In this document: piece by piece, positions 7,788 to 16,643 of the stretch
Layout: each line of letters starts with the position of its first letter
How positions within the stretch are numbered: the first letter of the stretch is position 1
NCBI RefSeq assembly: GCF_050908235.1
Contig: NZ_CP194340.1
Origin: Pseudoramibacter alactolyticus
GTDB taxonomy: Bacteria; Bacillota; Clostridia; Eubacteriales; Eubacteriaceae
Strand: one strand, 5' to 3'
DNA: 64,000 bases
Program-made: the position numbers and the translations under genes
Notes under the pieces: model-generated
The model's database searches: none
Seen by the model: the letters and a program-made list of their open reading frames with translations, nothing else
Told to the model about the DNA's origin: nothing

Positions 7788-10451
7788 ATGAAAATGGCAA
7801 ACCAAACGAAAAAAGCAATATTAATTGACGGGAACAGTATTTTATTTCGAATGTTTTATGGCGTTCGCACCATGACCAGCTCGAAAGGGGTGCCAACCAA
7901 CGGGATCTTTGGCTTTGTCAAACTCCTTCAGCAAATTCAAAACGAGATGCAGCCCGATTATCTGGCAGCGGCCTTTGACATGGCGCAGCCGACTTTCCGC
8001 CATCAACGCTATGATGCCTATAAGGCGGGGCGGGATAAAATGCCGGAAGAGCTCATAACTCAGCTTGACCTGATTAAAGAGATATTGACGCAGATGCAGG
8101 TGCCGGTGGTGATGCTGGCGGGTTATGAAGCGGACGATATCATCGGGACGCTGGCAAAAAAATTTTCCGGGAAAGGGGTTGCGGCAAAAATTATTACCGG
8201 GGACCGGGATTCCTTTCAATTGGTGGAAGATCAGGTGCATATTTTATATACCACCACGCGAAGCGGCAACCAGTTTGTCGAGGTGGATCCGGTTTATATT
8301 CACGAAAAATACGGCATTGAACCGATTGAACTCATTCAGGTAAAAGCCCTGATGGGGGATCCGTCGGACAATATTCCCGGCATTAAGGGGATCGGCGAGA
8401 AAACAGCTCTTAAATTTGTTAAGCAGTACCATACCGTGGACGGGCTGTACGAACATATTGATGAATTGAAAGGCAAGCAGAAAGAAAAGGTTGCAGCGGG
8501 TAAAGATGCGGCCTATTTAAGTTTGTTTTTGGGTGAAATCGATGTGAAGGCGCCCATCGAGATGGATGAATCGGATATGCAGATGCGAGATCTCTTTAAC
8601 GAGCAGGTGGTCGAAATCCTCAAAGAACTTGAATTTACGTCGATATTAAGAAAATTATCCGCGCCGATGGCGCTGCCGACAGGTGATGCAGCATCCGTTG
8701 CGTATTCAACCGTGGGCAGTTCTAAGGATCTTTACTTTTTATTGACACAAATTGCCAAGGAAGATCAATTGCTGTTGCACATTATTCAAGAGGGTAAAGC
8801 GCTTTGGGCCGCCTTTGAATTAAAGGGGCGCTACTATTACGTACCGGAAACTGCACTGGTTGAGGCGTTGCTTGGCGCTTTGAACGATTTGCCCAACGCC
8901 GATGCTCTGGGGATTGTGGGACACGACCTGAAAGCACTCACACACATCTTTGAAGCACAAGGCGCACAGCTGGTTAAAATGGATTTTGACACCTATGTGG
9001 CGGCCTATTTGCTTGAACCGGCAGACAATCGTTATGACTTGAAATCGCTGGCGGCTAAATATTTGGATCAAACTATTGTCGGGGAAGAAGAATTATTGGG
9101 CAAGGGACGCACGCGCAGGGCGTTGGCTGAGATCGCAGCACCGGAACGTGCGGCGTTTATCGTGGGCGAATGCGCGGCGATCCATGGGCTTCACGCGGAA
9201 TTGGCCCATCAGCTGGAGGAAATGGAGATGACAGCGCTCTATCAAAAGATTGAGTTGCCATTGATTCCAGTTTTGGCATCGATGGAGAGCATTGGCTTTA
9301 AAATCGATCAGGAACAGCTAAAAAATCTTTCGGCTCATTTTGAAGCGCGTATCGAAACCCTGACCCGGCAAATTTATGAAGAGGCTGGGCAGCGTTTTAA
9401 CATCAATTCGACCAAGCAGCTGGGAATGATTTTGTTTGAAGAGATGGGCCTGCCGCCGATAAAAAAAACCAAAACGGGATATTCCACCTCGGTGGAAGTG
9501 CTGGAGCAATTGCGGCCGTATAATACGATTGTCGACGATATTTTAGAATATCGCACAGTGACGAAATTGGATTCGACCTATGGCCGCGGACTGATCAAAT
9601 TGGTGGATCCCGAGACAGAAAAGATTTATTCTCATTTCAACCAGACGGTCACGGCGACCGGGCGTATCTCATCCTCGGATCCGAATTTGCAAAATATTCC
9701 GGTGCGTACCGATTTGGGGCGGGAGATTCGACGCGTTTTCGTGCCGTCATCGCCCATGTGCGTTTTGGTGGACGCGGATTATTCACAAATCGAGCTGCGG
9801 GTGCTTGCCCATTTGACGCAGGATGAAAATTTGCTAGAAGCTTTTGCCAAAAATCAGGACATTCACGCACGAACCGCATCAGAAATTTTTCAGGTGCCCC
9901 TTGAAGATGTGACCAGAGAGCAGCGAAGCCATGCCAAAGCCATTAATTTCGGACTGATTTACGGCAAGCAGGCCTTCAGTCTCGGGAAGGAACTGGGTAT
10001 TGGCCGCAATCAAGCACAGGATTATATCGATATGTATTTTTCGCGTTATCCGAAAGTTTATGCTTATATGAAAGCGATTCGGGAAGAAGCCAAAACCAAG
10101 GGCTATGTCACAACACTTTATGGCAGACGGCGGTATATCCCGGAAATCCAATCCCGCAATCGCATGATCGTGCAGAGCGGCGAACGTATGGCTTTAAACA
10201 CGCCCATTCAGGGGAGCGCCGCCGATATTATGAAGATTGCGATGGTTAAGGTATACCATCGCCTGGCGAAAGAAAGTTTCCGTTCGCATTTGCTGCTGCA
10301 GATTCACGACGAATTAATCATTGAAGCGCCGGAGACTGAGTCTGAAAAAATTTTACGTCTGCTGACGGAGGAAATGGAAAACGCGGTATCGTTGTCGGTG
10401 CCGTTGGTGGTGGATGCGCGCATTGGGAAGTCCTGGTATGAACTTAAATAA
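7788..10451 (+). CDS. polA: DNA polymerase I
   Basis: An 887-residue repair and Okazaki-fragment polymerase. Residues 1 to about 290 form the 5'-3' nuclease (IDGNSILFRMFYG, GYEADDIIGTLAKK, GDRDSFQLV, GDPSDNIPGIKGIGEKTA). The middle domain occupies the proofreading position but lacks the FDTETD-type acidic residues, so 3'-5' exonuclease activity is probably absent, as in Bacillus Pol I. The polymerase motifs are DADYSQIELRVLAH (A), RSHAKAINFGLIYG (B) and LLQIHDELIIEAP (C). The ribosome site is weak (AAGAAAG). coaE overlaps its 3' end. Confidence 0.97.
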   Translation: MKMANQTKKAILIDGNSILFRMFYGVRTMTSSKGVPTNGIFGFVKLLQQIQNEMQPDYLAAAFDMAQPTFRHQRYDAYKAGRDKMPEELITQLDLIKEILTQMQVPVVMLAGYEADDIIGTLAKKFSGKGVAAKIITGDRDSFQLVEDQVHILYTTTRSGNQFVEVDPVYIHEKYGIEPIELIQVKALMGDPSDNIPGIKGIGEKTALKFVKQYHTVDGLYEHIDELKGKQKEKVAAGKDAAYLSLFLGEIDVKAPIEMDESDMQMRDLFNEQVVEILKELEFTSILRKLSAPMALPTGDAASVAYSTVGSSKDLYFLLTQIAKEDQLLLHIIQEGKALWAAFELKGRYYYVPETALVEALLGALNDLPNADALGIVGHDLKALTHIFEAQGAQLVKMDFDTYVAAYLLEPADNRYDLKSLAAKYLDQTIVGEEELLGKGRTRRALAEIAAPERAAFIVGECAAIHGLHAELAHQLEEMEMTALYQKIELPLIPVLASMESIGFKIDQEQLKNLSAHFEARIETLTRQIYEEAGQRFNINSTKQLGMILFEEMGLPPIKKTKTGYSTSVEVLEQLRPYNTIVDDILEYRTVTKLDSTYGRGLIKLVDPETEKIYSHFNQTVTATGRISSSDPNLQNIPVRTDLGREIRRVFVPSSPMCVLVDADYSQIELRVLAHLTQDENLLEAFAKNQDIHARTASEIFQVPLEDVTREQRSHAKAINFGLIYGKQAFSLGKELGIGRNQAQDYIDMYFSRYPKVYAYMKAIREEAKTKGYVTTLYGRRRYIPEIQSRNRMIVQSGERMALNTPIQGSAADIMKIAMVKVYHRLAKESFRSHLLLQIHDELIIEAPETESEKILRLLTEEMENAVSLSVPLVVDARIGKSWYELK

Positions 10452-11076
10452 TCAACCAAAAGACACGCCGATGATTATTGGCTTGACGGGCGGCATCGGA
10501 TCGGGCAAGAGCACGGTCTCCCGCTATCTGCGCGATGCCTATGGCTGTCCGGTCGTCGACGCCGACGCGATTGCTCACGCCGTGACGGCACCTGGCGGCA
10601 GGGTGTTAATGGCCATTGCCGAGGTTTTTGGAGCTGATTTTGTGACTGCGTGCGGCGAACTTGATCGAAGAAAAATGCGGGCTTTAATAGCCAAAGATGT
10701 GCATGCAAAAAAAAAATTAGAGGCCATTGAGCATCCGATTATTCAGCAGGCAATTTTGGAACAGTTTGAGGAACTTCGGCAGGCGAAGGTACCGCTGATC
10801 ATCTACGATTGCCCGGTGTTCTTTCAGGCGCATCAGGAGACCTATGTGGATGTGGTGGCGGTGGTTATTTGTGATAGGGCTATTCGCATTGCGCGTATCT
10901 GCAAACGAGACGGCATTGACGAAGATTTGGCAAATCGGATGGTCGCACTTCAGATGAGCGACGCTGAAATGACGGCCCGGGCGGATGTGGTGTTCGACAA
11001 CAGCGGTGAAACTTCGGATCTATATCGCTGTGTTGACCATTGGATGATGGTGTTAAAAAAGCACGAAAAAAAATGA
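10438..11076 (+). CDS. coaE: Dephospho-CoA kinase
   Basis: Catalyses the last step of coenzyme A synthesis, phosphorylating the ribose 3'-hydroxyl of dephospho-CoA. The P-loop is GLTGGIGSGKST near the N terminus. Other family features are VVDADAIAHAV, KLEAIEHPIIQQ and IYDCPVFFQA. I chose ATG 10438, with GGGAAG eight bases upstream and a 14-bp overlap with polA. ATG 10471 would give a shorter protein starting MIIGLTGG. The polA-coaE order is common in Firmicutes. Confidence 0.93.
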   Translation: MNLNNQPKDTPMIIGLTGGIGSGKSTVSRYLRDAYGCPVVDADAIAHAVTAPGGRVLMAIAEVFGADFVTACGELDRRKMRALIAKDVHAKKKLEAIEHPIIQQAILEQFEELRQAKVPLIIYDCPVFFQAHQETYVDVVAVVICDRAIRIARICKRDGIDEDLANRMVALQMSDAEMTARADVVFDNSGETSDLYRCVDHWMMVLKKHEKK

Positions 11077-11084
11077 AAAAATGC

Positions 11085-11113
11085 TTGTAATTTATTCATT
11101 GTTTATTTATAAT
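11085..11113 (+). promoter_or_regulatory. Promoter of tRNA-Leu(GAG)
   Basis: TTGTAA (11085-11090) and TATAAT (11108-11113) with a 17-bp spacer lie 27 bp upstream of the tRNA. Confidence 0.65.
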
Positions 11114-11140
11114 ATATGTTGTTCTGATTTAAATGGTCTT

Positions 11141-11230
11141 GCGAGGATGGTGGAATAGGCAGACACGCAGGTTTGAGGGACCTGTCGCTCTTATACAGCG
11201 GTGAGGGTTCGAATCCCTTTCCTCGCACCA
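11141..11230 (+). tRNA. tRNA-Leu (anticodon GAG)
   Basis: A 90-base class II tRNA with a long variable arm, acceptor GCGAGGA / TCCTCGC (with a T just before it), anticodon loop TTGAGGG (GAG) and an encoded CCA. Confidence 0.95.
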
Positions 11231-11253
11231 TTTTGAAGAGTGGTGTTAAAAAC

Positions 11254-11282
11254 TTGACACGTGCCTCAGCGTCGAGTATAAT
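11254..11282 (+). promoter_or_regulatory. Promoter of tRNA-Gly(GCC)
   Basis: Consensus TTGACA (11254-11259) and TATAAT (11277-11282) with a 17-bp spacer lie between the two tRNAs, so tRNA-Gly has its own promoter. Confidence 0.8.
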
Positions 11283-11294
11283 TAGCACATTACT

Positions 11295-11369
11295 GCGGAA
11301 GTGGCTCAGTGGTAGAGCATCGCCTTGCCAAGGCGAGGGTCGCGAGTTCAAATCTCGTCTTCCGCTCCA
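11295..11369 (+). tRNA. tRNA-Gly (anticodon GCC)
   Basis: A 75-base cloverleaf with acceptor GCGGAAG / CTTCCGC, anticodon loop TTGCCAA (GCC) and an encoded CCA. Confidence 0.96.
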
Positions 11370-11380
11370 TTTGGTAACAT

Positions 11381-11408
11381 ACCGTTCGTGCTTCGAGCGG
11401 TTTTTTTA
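11381..11408 (+). terminator. Terminator after tRNA-Gly
   Basis: A 7-bp stem CCGTTCG / CGAGCGG (one G-U pair) runs into seven T residues. Confidence 0.75.
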
Positions 11409-11444
11409 TTGTCTGGAAATTAGAAAATAAAGTAGGGTAATCAG

Positions 11445-12101
11445 ATGAAACAAGAACAATCGTTTATCAATACTGATCAATGGCTTCAAACAATCAAAGA
11501 TAAATGGCGTCACCGAACGCCAGGATATTTGTCGCGCATTCGGCATGGAACAGCCGCCGTGGTGATCCCTTTAATTGAAACAGACCGAGGCGTCGAAATT
11601 TTGTATGAAGTACGCTCCGATGCATTGATGACACAGCCCGGGGAAGTGAGCTTTCCCGGCGGGAAAATTGAAGCAGGAGAAAAACCAGAAGCAGCAGCCG
11701 TTCGGGAAACGATGGAAGAATTGATGATCGAACAGGATCAGATCGAAATATTGGCGCCAATGGATGGGGAGAACGGGCCGTCCGGAGCGCCTATTTGGCC
11801 CTTTGTCGGGATGCTTCGCGATTTTGAAGGGACATTTTCCAAAGATGAAGTCGATCATCTATTCTCAATTCCGATAAATTGGTTTTTAAAACACGAACCG
11901 CTCAAACATAAGGCCGCAATGGTGACATTAACCGATCCGGATTTTCCTTATGACCTGCTTCCCGGCGGAAGGGATTATCAATTTAAAAAAAGATATCGGG
12001 ATATTTTATTTTATCAGACGGAAGAAGCGGTGATTTGGGGGGTCACGGCGCAAATGACCTATTCTTTCGTTCAATTTTTGAAATCAAAGAATATGGTATA
12101 G
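11445..12101 (+). CDS. CoA-pyrophosphatase-type Nudix hydrolase
   Basis: A 218-residue Nudix hydrolase of the NUDT7/YeaB subfamily, which cleaves coenzyme A and derivatives to phosphopantetheine and 3',5'-ADP. The subfamily motif preceding the Nudix box is visible (YEVRSDALMTQPGEVSFPGG), and the Nudix box follows as GGKIEAGEKPEAAAVRETMEEL with the metal-binding REtmEE. The neighbouring coaE makes CoA, but the two are separated by two tRNAs, so a functional link is only suggestive. Start ATG 11445 has a weak upstream site. Confidence 0.88.
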   Translation: MKQEQSFINTDQWLQTIKDKWRHRTPGYLSRIRHGTAAVVIPLIETDRGVEILYEVRSDALMTQPGEVSFPGGKIEAGEKPEAAAVRETMEELMIEQDQIEILAPMDGENGPSGAPIWPFVGMLRDFEGTFSKDEVDHLFSIPINWFLKHEPLKHKAAMVTLTDPDFPYDLLPGGRDYQFKKRYRDILFYQTEEAVIWGVTAQMTYSFVQFLKSKNMV

Positions 12102-12784
12102 AAATGTTGTTCCGAAGGGGATTAACACCTAATAAGACAGGGGAAATAATCTGTGCGGAAATGAGCCTTAGAACAGGTTAAACAGCTCTTTATGAACGGT
12201 TAAGCAGTTTAAGCAGAGATGGTGATATTCAAGGGTGAAGGCAATTCAGTCGTCAATTTGGAAAAAAGTTTTTAGAAAATGATGTAAAAAGAAACGGATT
12301 TTTGAACCTTTGCGGAACGCCAAGATGAATACAAGAAAATGCGTTTATCAAAAGGGTTAGATAGCTTGAAAGTGGGAGTTTTTAGAGCTTGAGGGTGCTT
12401 TGGCGTCATTTTTGCGTTTAGTTTACGGAATCTGGCGACAGCATTCGCTGCTGAGTTTGATGGTAGCGGCGGAGAAAACAACAACAAAAATTTGACAACG
12501 CATTCTGACAACAGCATCAAGCAGAATTGAAAAGTTTGATAACAATCTATACTGCAAATCTTGCGATAATTTCTTGAAATTTGGGAAACAACGTGCTATT
12601 CTGTTAGAAGTAGCTAACCAACGAGAAGAGGGCGGTGCCGCAAATCTGTTTCATAATAATAAATTTTAGGTTGGCAGGAAGATAATACGATAATATGGCG
12701 GACAGCGAGTCTCGGTAAGCGCCTTGAAAACGGCATATTTTTTTCGAATATTAGTTAGCTATATCTAATAAGGGGAGACTGTAT
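12102..12784. other. Gene-free stretch at the left edge of the accessory island
   Basis: No intact gene. It contains a serine-recombinase relic (listed separately) and, just before the next gene, an inverted-repeat-like ATTAG..CTAAT sequence (about 12748-12770) that could be a repressor operator. The remainder looks like decayed coding sequence that I cannot assign. Confidence 0.55.
12182..12315 (+). pseudogene. Relic of a large serine recombinase N terminus (TnpX/TndX-like)
   Basis: Three adjacent frames read in order TALYERLSSLSRDGDIQG, then EGNSVVNLEKS, then FLENDVKRNGFLNL. Together they resemble the opening of the large serine recombinases of Tn4451/Tn5397-type elements (ALYERLSRDD..QGeSNSIxNQKkxLE..). 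Two frameshifts and the absence of any downstream catalytic or zinc domain make this a dead fragment. Its position marks the junction between core genes and the accessory island. The assignment rests on a short motif recognised by eye. Confidence 0.5.
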
Positions 12785-13532
12785 ATGTATATCCATGAAT
12801 ATGGCGATAAAAAGGAGCCGACAGTTATTCTCCTTGCGCCTATGCTGATATCAGGAGAAGATTTATACAAGCTGATGAGTCCGCGCTTTAAAGGGCAGTA
12901 TCATATCATTGCGCCGGATCAGGGAGGACACGGAAGAGCCGGAGCGTACATCGGTGCGGATGAGGAATACAGCGAACTGAAATGCTTTCTCCTGAAACGG
13001 GGATTCAGACAAATCTCTCTGCTATATGGGGCTTCGCTCGGCGGCACTGTGGCATACAGACTTTTTCTTGACGCGGATTTCGAGGTGGCGCATGCATGGT
13101 TTGACGGCATCATGCTGAGCAGGCGTGCCGGGTTTGCTGAATGGTTCATGAGAAACATGTTCAGGAGCCGAAAGAAGAAGCTTGCCAGGACACATGCCGA
13201 AGTATCGGAGCGCCTTGTGAAGATGTATGGATACGACTTTGCAAGAATGATGACGAAAAACTTTGAACGGGTCACGCTGGAGGATATCAATGCGATTTGT
13301 TATGCCTGCTGTCACTATGACCTGCGGGAGCTGACGGACAGCGAACAAAAAAAGCTGCATTTTGATTTTGGTGAAAAAGACCTTGATTTGAGATATTCAA
13401 AAAAAAACCATACCTATCTACATGCCGAAAGCGGAACTGACAATTCGCAAGGGTCATGTCCATTGCGGATACATGGCGGCGCATCTGCAGGCGTATGTGG
13501 AACAGATCGAAGCATTTATCAGGAGGACATAA
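12785..13532 (+). pseudogene. Alpha/beta hydrolase, frameshifted in a 9-A run
   Basis: The first part reads as an alpha/beta hydrolase: VILLAPMLISGEDLY (oxyanion region), IIAPDQGGHG, and the nucleophile elbow LLYGASLGG. After the A9 tract at 13399-13407 the annotated frame becomes nonsense and runs on to 13753. The neighbouring frame instead continues as family-like sequence (TIPIYMPKAELTIRKGHVHC, ending in IEAFIRRT) and stops at 13532. That stop is three bases before the next gene, whose AGGAGG lies inside this tail. The shift removes the likely catalytic His (GHVHCGY). It may be a real mutation, a slippage site or a base-calling error. Confidence 0.8.
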
Positions 13533-13535
13533 GCC

Positions 13536-14030
13536 ATGAAGAAACGAGAGCATTTGCCGATGCTTGGCGTGGGGCCGATATACGTTTGCGGCATAACGCT
13601 GCTGACGATTGCCGCTGTACTGGCGAGAAAGCTGGCGATTTTTTCTTCCGGCGAGTTGAAAAAGATACATATACCGCTCATGGTTTTGGGCATATGTCTG
13701 ATGATACTCGGTGTTTTTATATGGATACAGGCCGTTGTTGTATCAAGAGTTGATGACCATATCAAGAAAAATTATTTGACAACAACGGGAATATACGCGT
13801 GGGTTCGCCATCCGATTTATGCGGCTTTCATGATCCTGTGTACAGGCGTGTTGCTGATGGTCGGCAATGCTTGGTTTCTCATCCTGCCTTTTGTTTACTG
13901 GCTCTTCATGACTGTGTTGATGAAGAACACGGAGGAAAAGTGGCTGAGGCGCTTGTATGGGCAGGAATACGAAGTGTACTGCGAGCGGGTTAACCGATGT
14001 TGGCCGTGGCCGCCAAAGAAAAATAAGTAG
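13536..14030 (+). CDS. Isoprenylcysteine carboxyl methyltransferase-like membrane protein
   Basis: A 164-residue integral membrane protein with about four hydrophobic segments (near residues 10-28, 45-65, 92-112 and 113-130). The C-terminal signature GIYAWVRHPIYAAF followed by TEEKWLRRLYGQEYEVYCERV is typical of the ICMT/phospholipid-methyltransferase family, which transfers a methyl group from SAM. The substrate in bacteria is unknown. AGGAGG lies ten bases upstream, within the tail of the preceding hydrolase, so the two were translated together. Confidence 0.8.
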   Translation: MKKREHLPMLGVGPIYVCGITLLTIAAVLARKLAIFSSGELKKIHIPLMVLGICLMILGVFIWIQAVVVSRVDDHIKKNYLTTTGIYAWVRHPIYAAFMILCTGVLLMVGNAWFLILPFVYWLFMTVLMKNTEEKWLRRLYGQEYEVYCERVNRCWPWPPKKNK

Positions 14031-14723
14031 GCTGAAATGATGCCGCACAAGGGAGAACGTACACACCAATTTTCCATGTCTCTGTTCACGCAATATCTGA
14101 TAGAAAAGTATGCAAGAAGTTTCATGAAGCCTATTTCTATTGCGTGTGAAAACGATTATTTGATACTTGCTGCTCATCTCGTCGTGGCTCCGTAGGGTTA
14201 TATGTTGGCAATCGGCGGCGATACATGTGATGATCGGATCGTTTCGGACGGAGTAAAAGGTCCGAAGAGAGGTACGAGATGAAAAAATAACATGACGACA
14301 AAGGATTCTGTTTGCAGTTCCGGGCTTGCGAATTACAGCGGCATCATGCGTATACATACCGGCTTGAGTATGCTGCCTGTGGTATTCAATGCAAGTACGG
14401 CGGACTCAGATACGGTCGGTCGGCAGCACATCGTCCTGCTTTTTACGATTGTATGGTGTCATTCTCTTGGGCAAACACACCATTCATATTGTGCGTTTCG
14501 ATCCGGATGTTATCAGCAGCAGGAATGACAATGGGCACATGTCCGTGCGGAATTATAATATCGGATTAAAAAGGCTGGATAAAAACCGTACGAGGTACGC
14601 AGACCGGGCAGAAATAGATACAGGCTGGAAGGCGGTATTCGTTTGGCTGTGGGTAAATGCTTTTTATACATACCGGCAGAGAAGATGGATACGTCCTGTT
14701 GGAGTGGTGAGGAGGCGGAAAAA
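14031..14723. pseudogene. Stretch of decayed coding sequence
   Basis: No intact gene. A 52-codon frame at 14037-14195 and a longer frame reaching 14727 look like remnants. The latter contains KHTIHIVRFDPDVIS, RNDNGHMSVRNYNI and EIDTGWKAVFVWLW, which reads like ordinary protein but has no clear start and no family I recognise. Frame changes would be needed to join the pieces. Confidence 0.4.
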
Positions 14724-15217
14724 ATGATTACAACAGTTATTTTATCCATTGTTGCGACGGCGGGTCTGTTTTTGCTGCTGCTGTCCGCCGTGGCGTTTAT
14801 ACAGGACAAACGCTTCTTTGCGTCTGCACCAAAGGAAATACAGGCGGTGATAAAGGAAAGAAAAGAACGTTTTCCTGGCGCCCATGCGCTTGGCTGGCTG
14901 CTGATGGCGCTGTCTTTAATGATTATGTGGTTGGCGCGTTTGCCTTTGGCGGCTGGGACGGCATCATAAAGGGGTTTACCTTTTGGCAATTCTTCCAGAG
15001 GTTTTTGACCATGCTGTGGCTTCTAAAAGCTTTTGATATCTTGTTTTTTGACCCGTTTCTGCTTTGCCACAGCAATTTTTTTCCGCATTTTTACCCGGAA
15101 ATAAAAGAATATGTGGGACCGCAGTAGTTCGGGTTTAACCGTCAATCGCATATGATACAGATTGCTGTGTGCCCGGCGGTTGCCCTGCTATCAGCCGCAT
15201 GTACTCTGTTCTTTTAG
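14724..15217 (+). pseudogene. Small membrane protein, frameshifted and stopped
   Basis: It begins with a GGAGG site and ATG 14724 (MITTVILSIVATAGLFLLLL). Near 14925 the protein-like frame jumps to the next one, continuing AFAFGGWDGIIKGFTFWQFF and then LWLLKAFDILFFD, HSNFFPHFYPEIK. A TAG at 15125-15127 interrupts it, after which the same frame continues FGFNRQSHMIQIA to a stop at 15217. Two lesions in one frame argue for genuine decay rather than sequencing error. It was probably a hypothetical membrane protein with about four spans. Confidence 0.6.
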
Positions 15218-15249
15218 AATGGAAGTTACACAGAAGCAGAGACGAAACA

Positions 15250-15650
15250 ATGATTGAAATCGAAAGGAATACGCTGATGGAAATGCCGGTTATGCCGCTG
15301 TATGGCAGGGCTGTTTGCTTAAAAAGGTATTCGGATATCTTTAAAGACGGCAGTGCAGAGCAGGTTATCGGGAATATCCATTTTGATTTCAGCCAGGCCG
15401 GAGGACGGTCTGTTTGTTATCAGCGGAGGCATGCTCATATATTTTTATATCCGAACAAATAAAGCCTTTGTTTGTCCATCTTGCCGAACGGTTTCCTGGC
15501 GGCAGCATTTCCTTTGATGCGGAAAATCAAAAAGGTGTGAAGTCTAATAAAATTATTCGCAAGAGCGGCAATACCGATTCGCTGGTTGTGCTTGCGGTTG
15601 ATAATGCGGCGTTGATGTTTGCACCATGGACAAACAAGTTCGAAAAAGTA
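15250..15650 (+). pseudogene. Relic of a leucine-carboxyl-methyltransferase (PPM)-like gene
   Basis: The start (IERNTLMEMPVMPLYGRAVC, then IHFDFSQ) resembles the N terminus of PPM-family SAM methyltransferases. The sequence then jumps to their C-terminal half (DGLFVISGGMLIYF, then in another frame IKPLFVHLAERFPGGSISFD and VDNAALMFAPWTNKFEKVT). The whole SAM-binding middle of about 100 residues is deleted, and at least one frameshift is present. Confidence 0.5.
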
Positions 15651-15810
15651 ACCACCTTTGCAACCCCGCCGGAAAAAAGTTGGGAACGAGAGAAAAATTG
15701 CGTTTTTTACCAAGATCATGCTAAAAATGGCATTCAAAATGGGGTTCCTGAAGTTCGTGGAGAATTCATTCGTATAAGATGCCAAAACGTTGAAAAGGAG
15801 AAATTTGATT

Positions 15811-16434
15811 ATGGGACTGATGAAAAAATTTTTTAACCAGACAAGGAAGCCTGAGGGAAAACTTGGGAAAATGATGCTCTCCGGTATGAATTCTGGCCAT
15901 GCAAAGCTGGCAGACTGGGGTATGGAACATTTGCCGAAGATACAGCCCAAAAATGTGGTTGATCTTGGCTGCGGCGCAGGAAGAAATGCAGGCGAGCTTC
16001 TGAAAAAATATTTGGAGGCTCATGTGCTTGCGGTTGATTATTCGCCGCTGTCTGTTGAGAAAGCGAAGAAATACAATAATGCGGAAATTTCCGCAGGCAG
16101 ATGCGCGGTGCAGCAGGGTGATGTTTCTAAGCTTAACCTCTCTACGGCATCTTTTGAGCTTGCTACAGCTTTTGAGACAATATATTTCTGGCCGGGACTT
16201 GAAAATTGTTTTTCCCAAGTTATTAACATTCTGAAACCGGGCGGGTATTTTATGATTTGCAATGAGTCGGACGGAATTGATGCCGTAAGCAAAAAATTTG
16301 AGCGCATCATTGAAGGCATGAAGTGCTACACACCGAGTGAAATCGAAGCTGCATTAAAGACGGCAGGATTTTCCGAGACAACGAGCGATCATCATCCGTC
16401 AAAGCCATGGATTACGGTGTTGGCAAGAAAATGA
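15811..16434 (+). CDS. Class I SAM-dependent methyltransferase
   Basis: A 207-residue methyltransferase. SAM-binding motif I is VVDLGCGAGRNAGELL at about residues 49-64, followed by an acidic residue after the second strand (VLAVDYSPLSVEKAKK). Post-motifs are QQGDVSKLNL and NILKPGGYFMICNESDG. The substrate cannot be inferred. ATG 15811 was chosen because AAGGAG lies 11 bases upstream. It is one of the few intact genes of the accessory island. Confidence 0.82.
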   Translation: MGLMKKFFNQTRKPEGKLGKMMLSGMNSGHAKLADWGMEHLPKIQPKNVVDLGCGAGRNAGELLKKYLEAHVLAVDYSPLSVEKAKKYNNAEISAGRCAVQQGDVSKLNLSTASFELATAFETIYFWPGLENCFSQVINILKPGGYFMICNESDGIDAVSKKFERIIEGMKCYTPSEIEAALKTAGFSETTSDHHPSKPWITVLARK

Positions 16435-16447
16435 AAAAAAGACATCT

Positions 16448-16638
16448 ATGAAGAAGATGGTGGATTATGCATATGATATTGCTGCCAAGAAAGAAGTTTC
16501 TGTCATTTTGGACACAGACGATAAAGACAAGAGAGAGCCCGCGATACGAGCATTTTGGGGTGAAGCTGAACAGAGTGAGAAATGGCGGGGGAAGGATTCC
16601 ATATGTATGACTTGATCAGAGAAATGCAAAGGAGATAA
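16448..16638 (+). pseudogene. C-terminal relic of a GNAT-type acetyltransferase
   Basis: Successive frames read MKKMVDYAYDIAAKKEVSVI with LDTDDKDK, then YEHFGVKLNRVRNGGG, then HMYDLIREMQRR. This matches the order of a GNAT C terminus (acetyl-CoA-binding helix, LDT strand, YEHxGF turn, final strand). There are two frame changes and no N-terminal half. Confidence 0.5.
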
Positions 16639-16643
16639 TAGAA

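Noticed and set aside
11103..11430. Short frames across tRNA-Leu and tRNA-Gly
   Set aside because: They are translations of tRNA genes; their apparent peptides (for example GFEPS-type) are a common annotation artefact.
12272..12520. Minus-strand frame of 82 codons in the island edge
   Set aside because: No ribosome site, no recognisable motif, and it overlaps the recombinase relic on the other strand.
14292..14569. Two overlapping plus-strand frames of about 80 codons
   Set aside because: They read as out-of-frame decayed sequence and lack start signals; noted only as relic.
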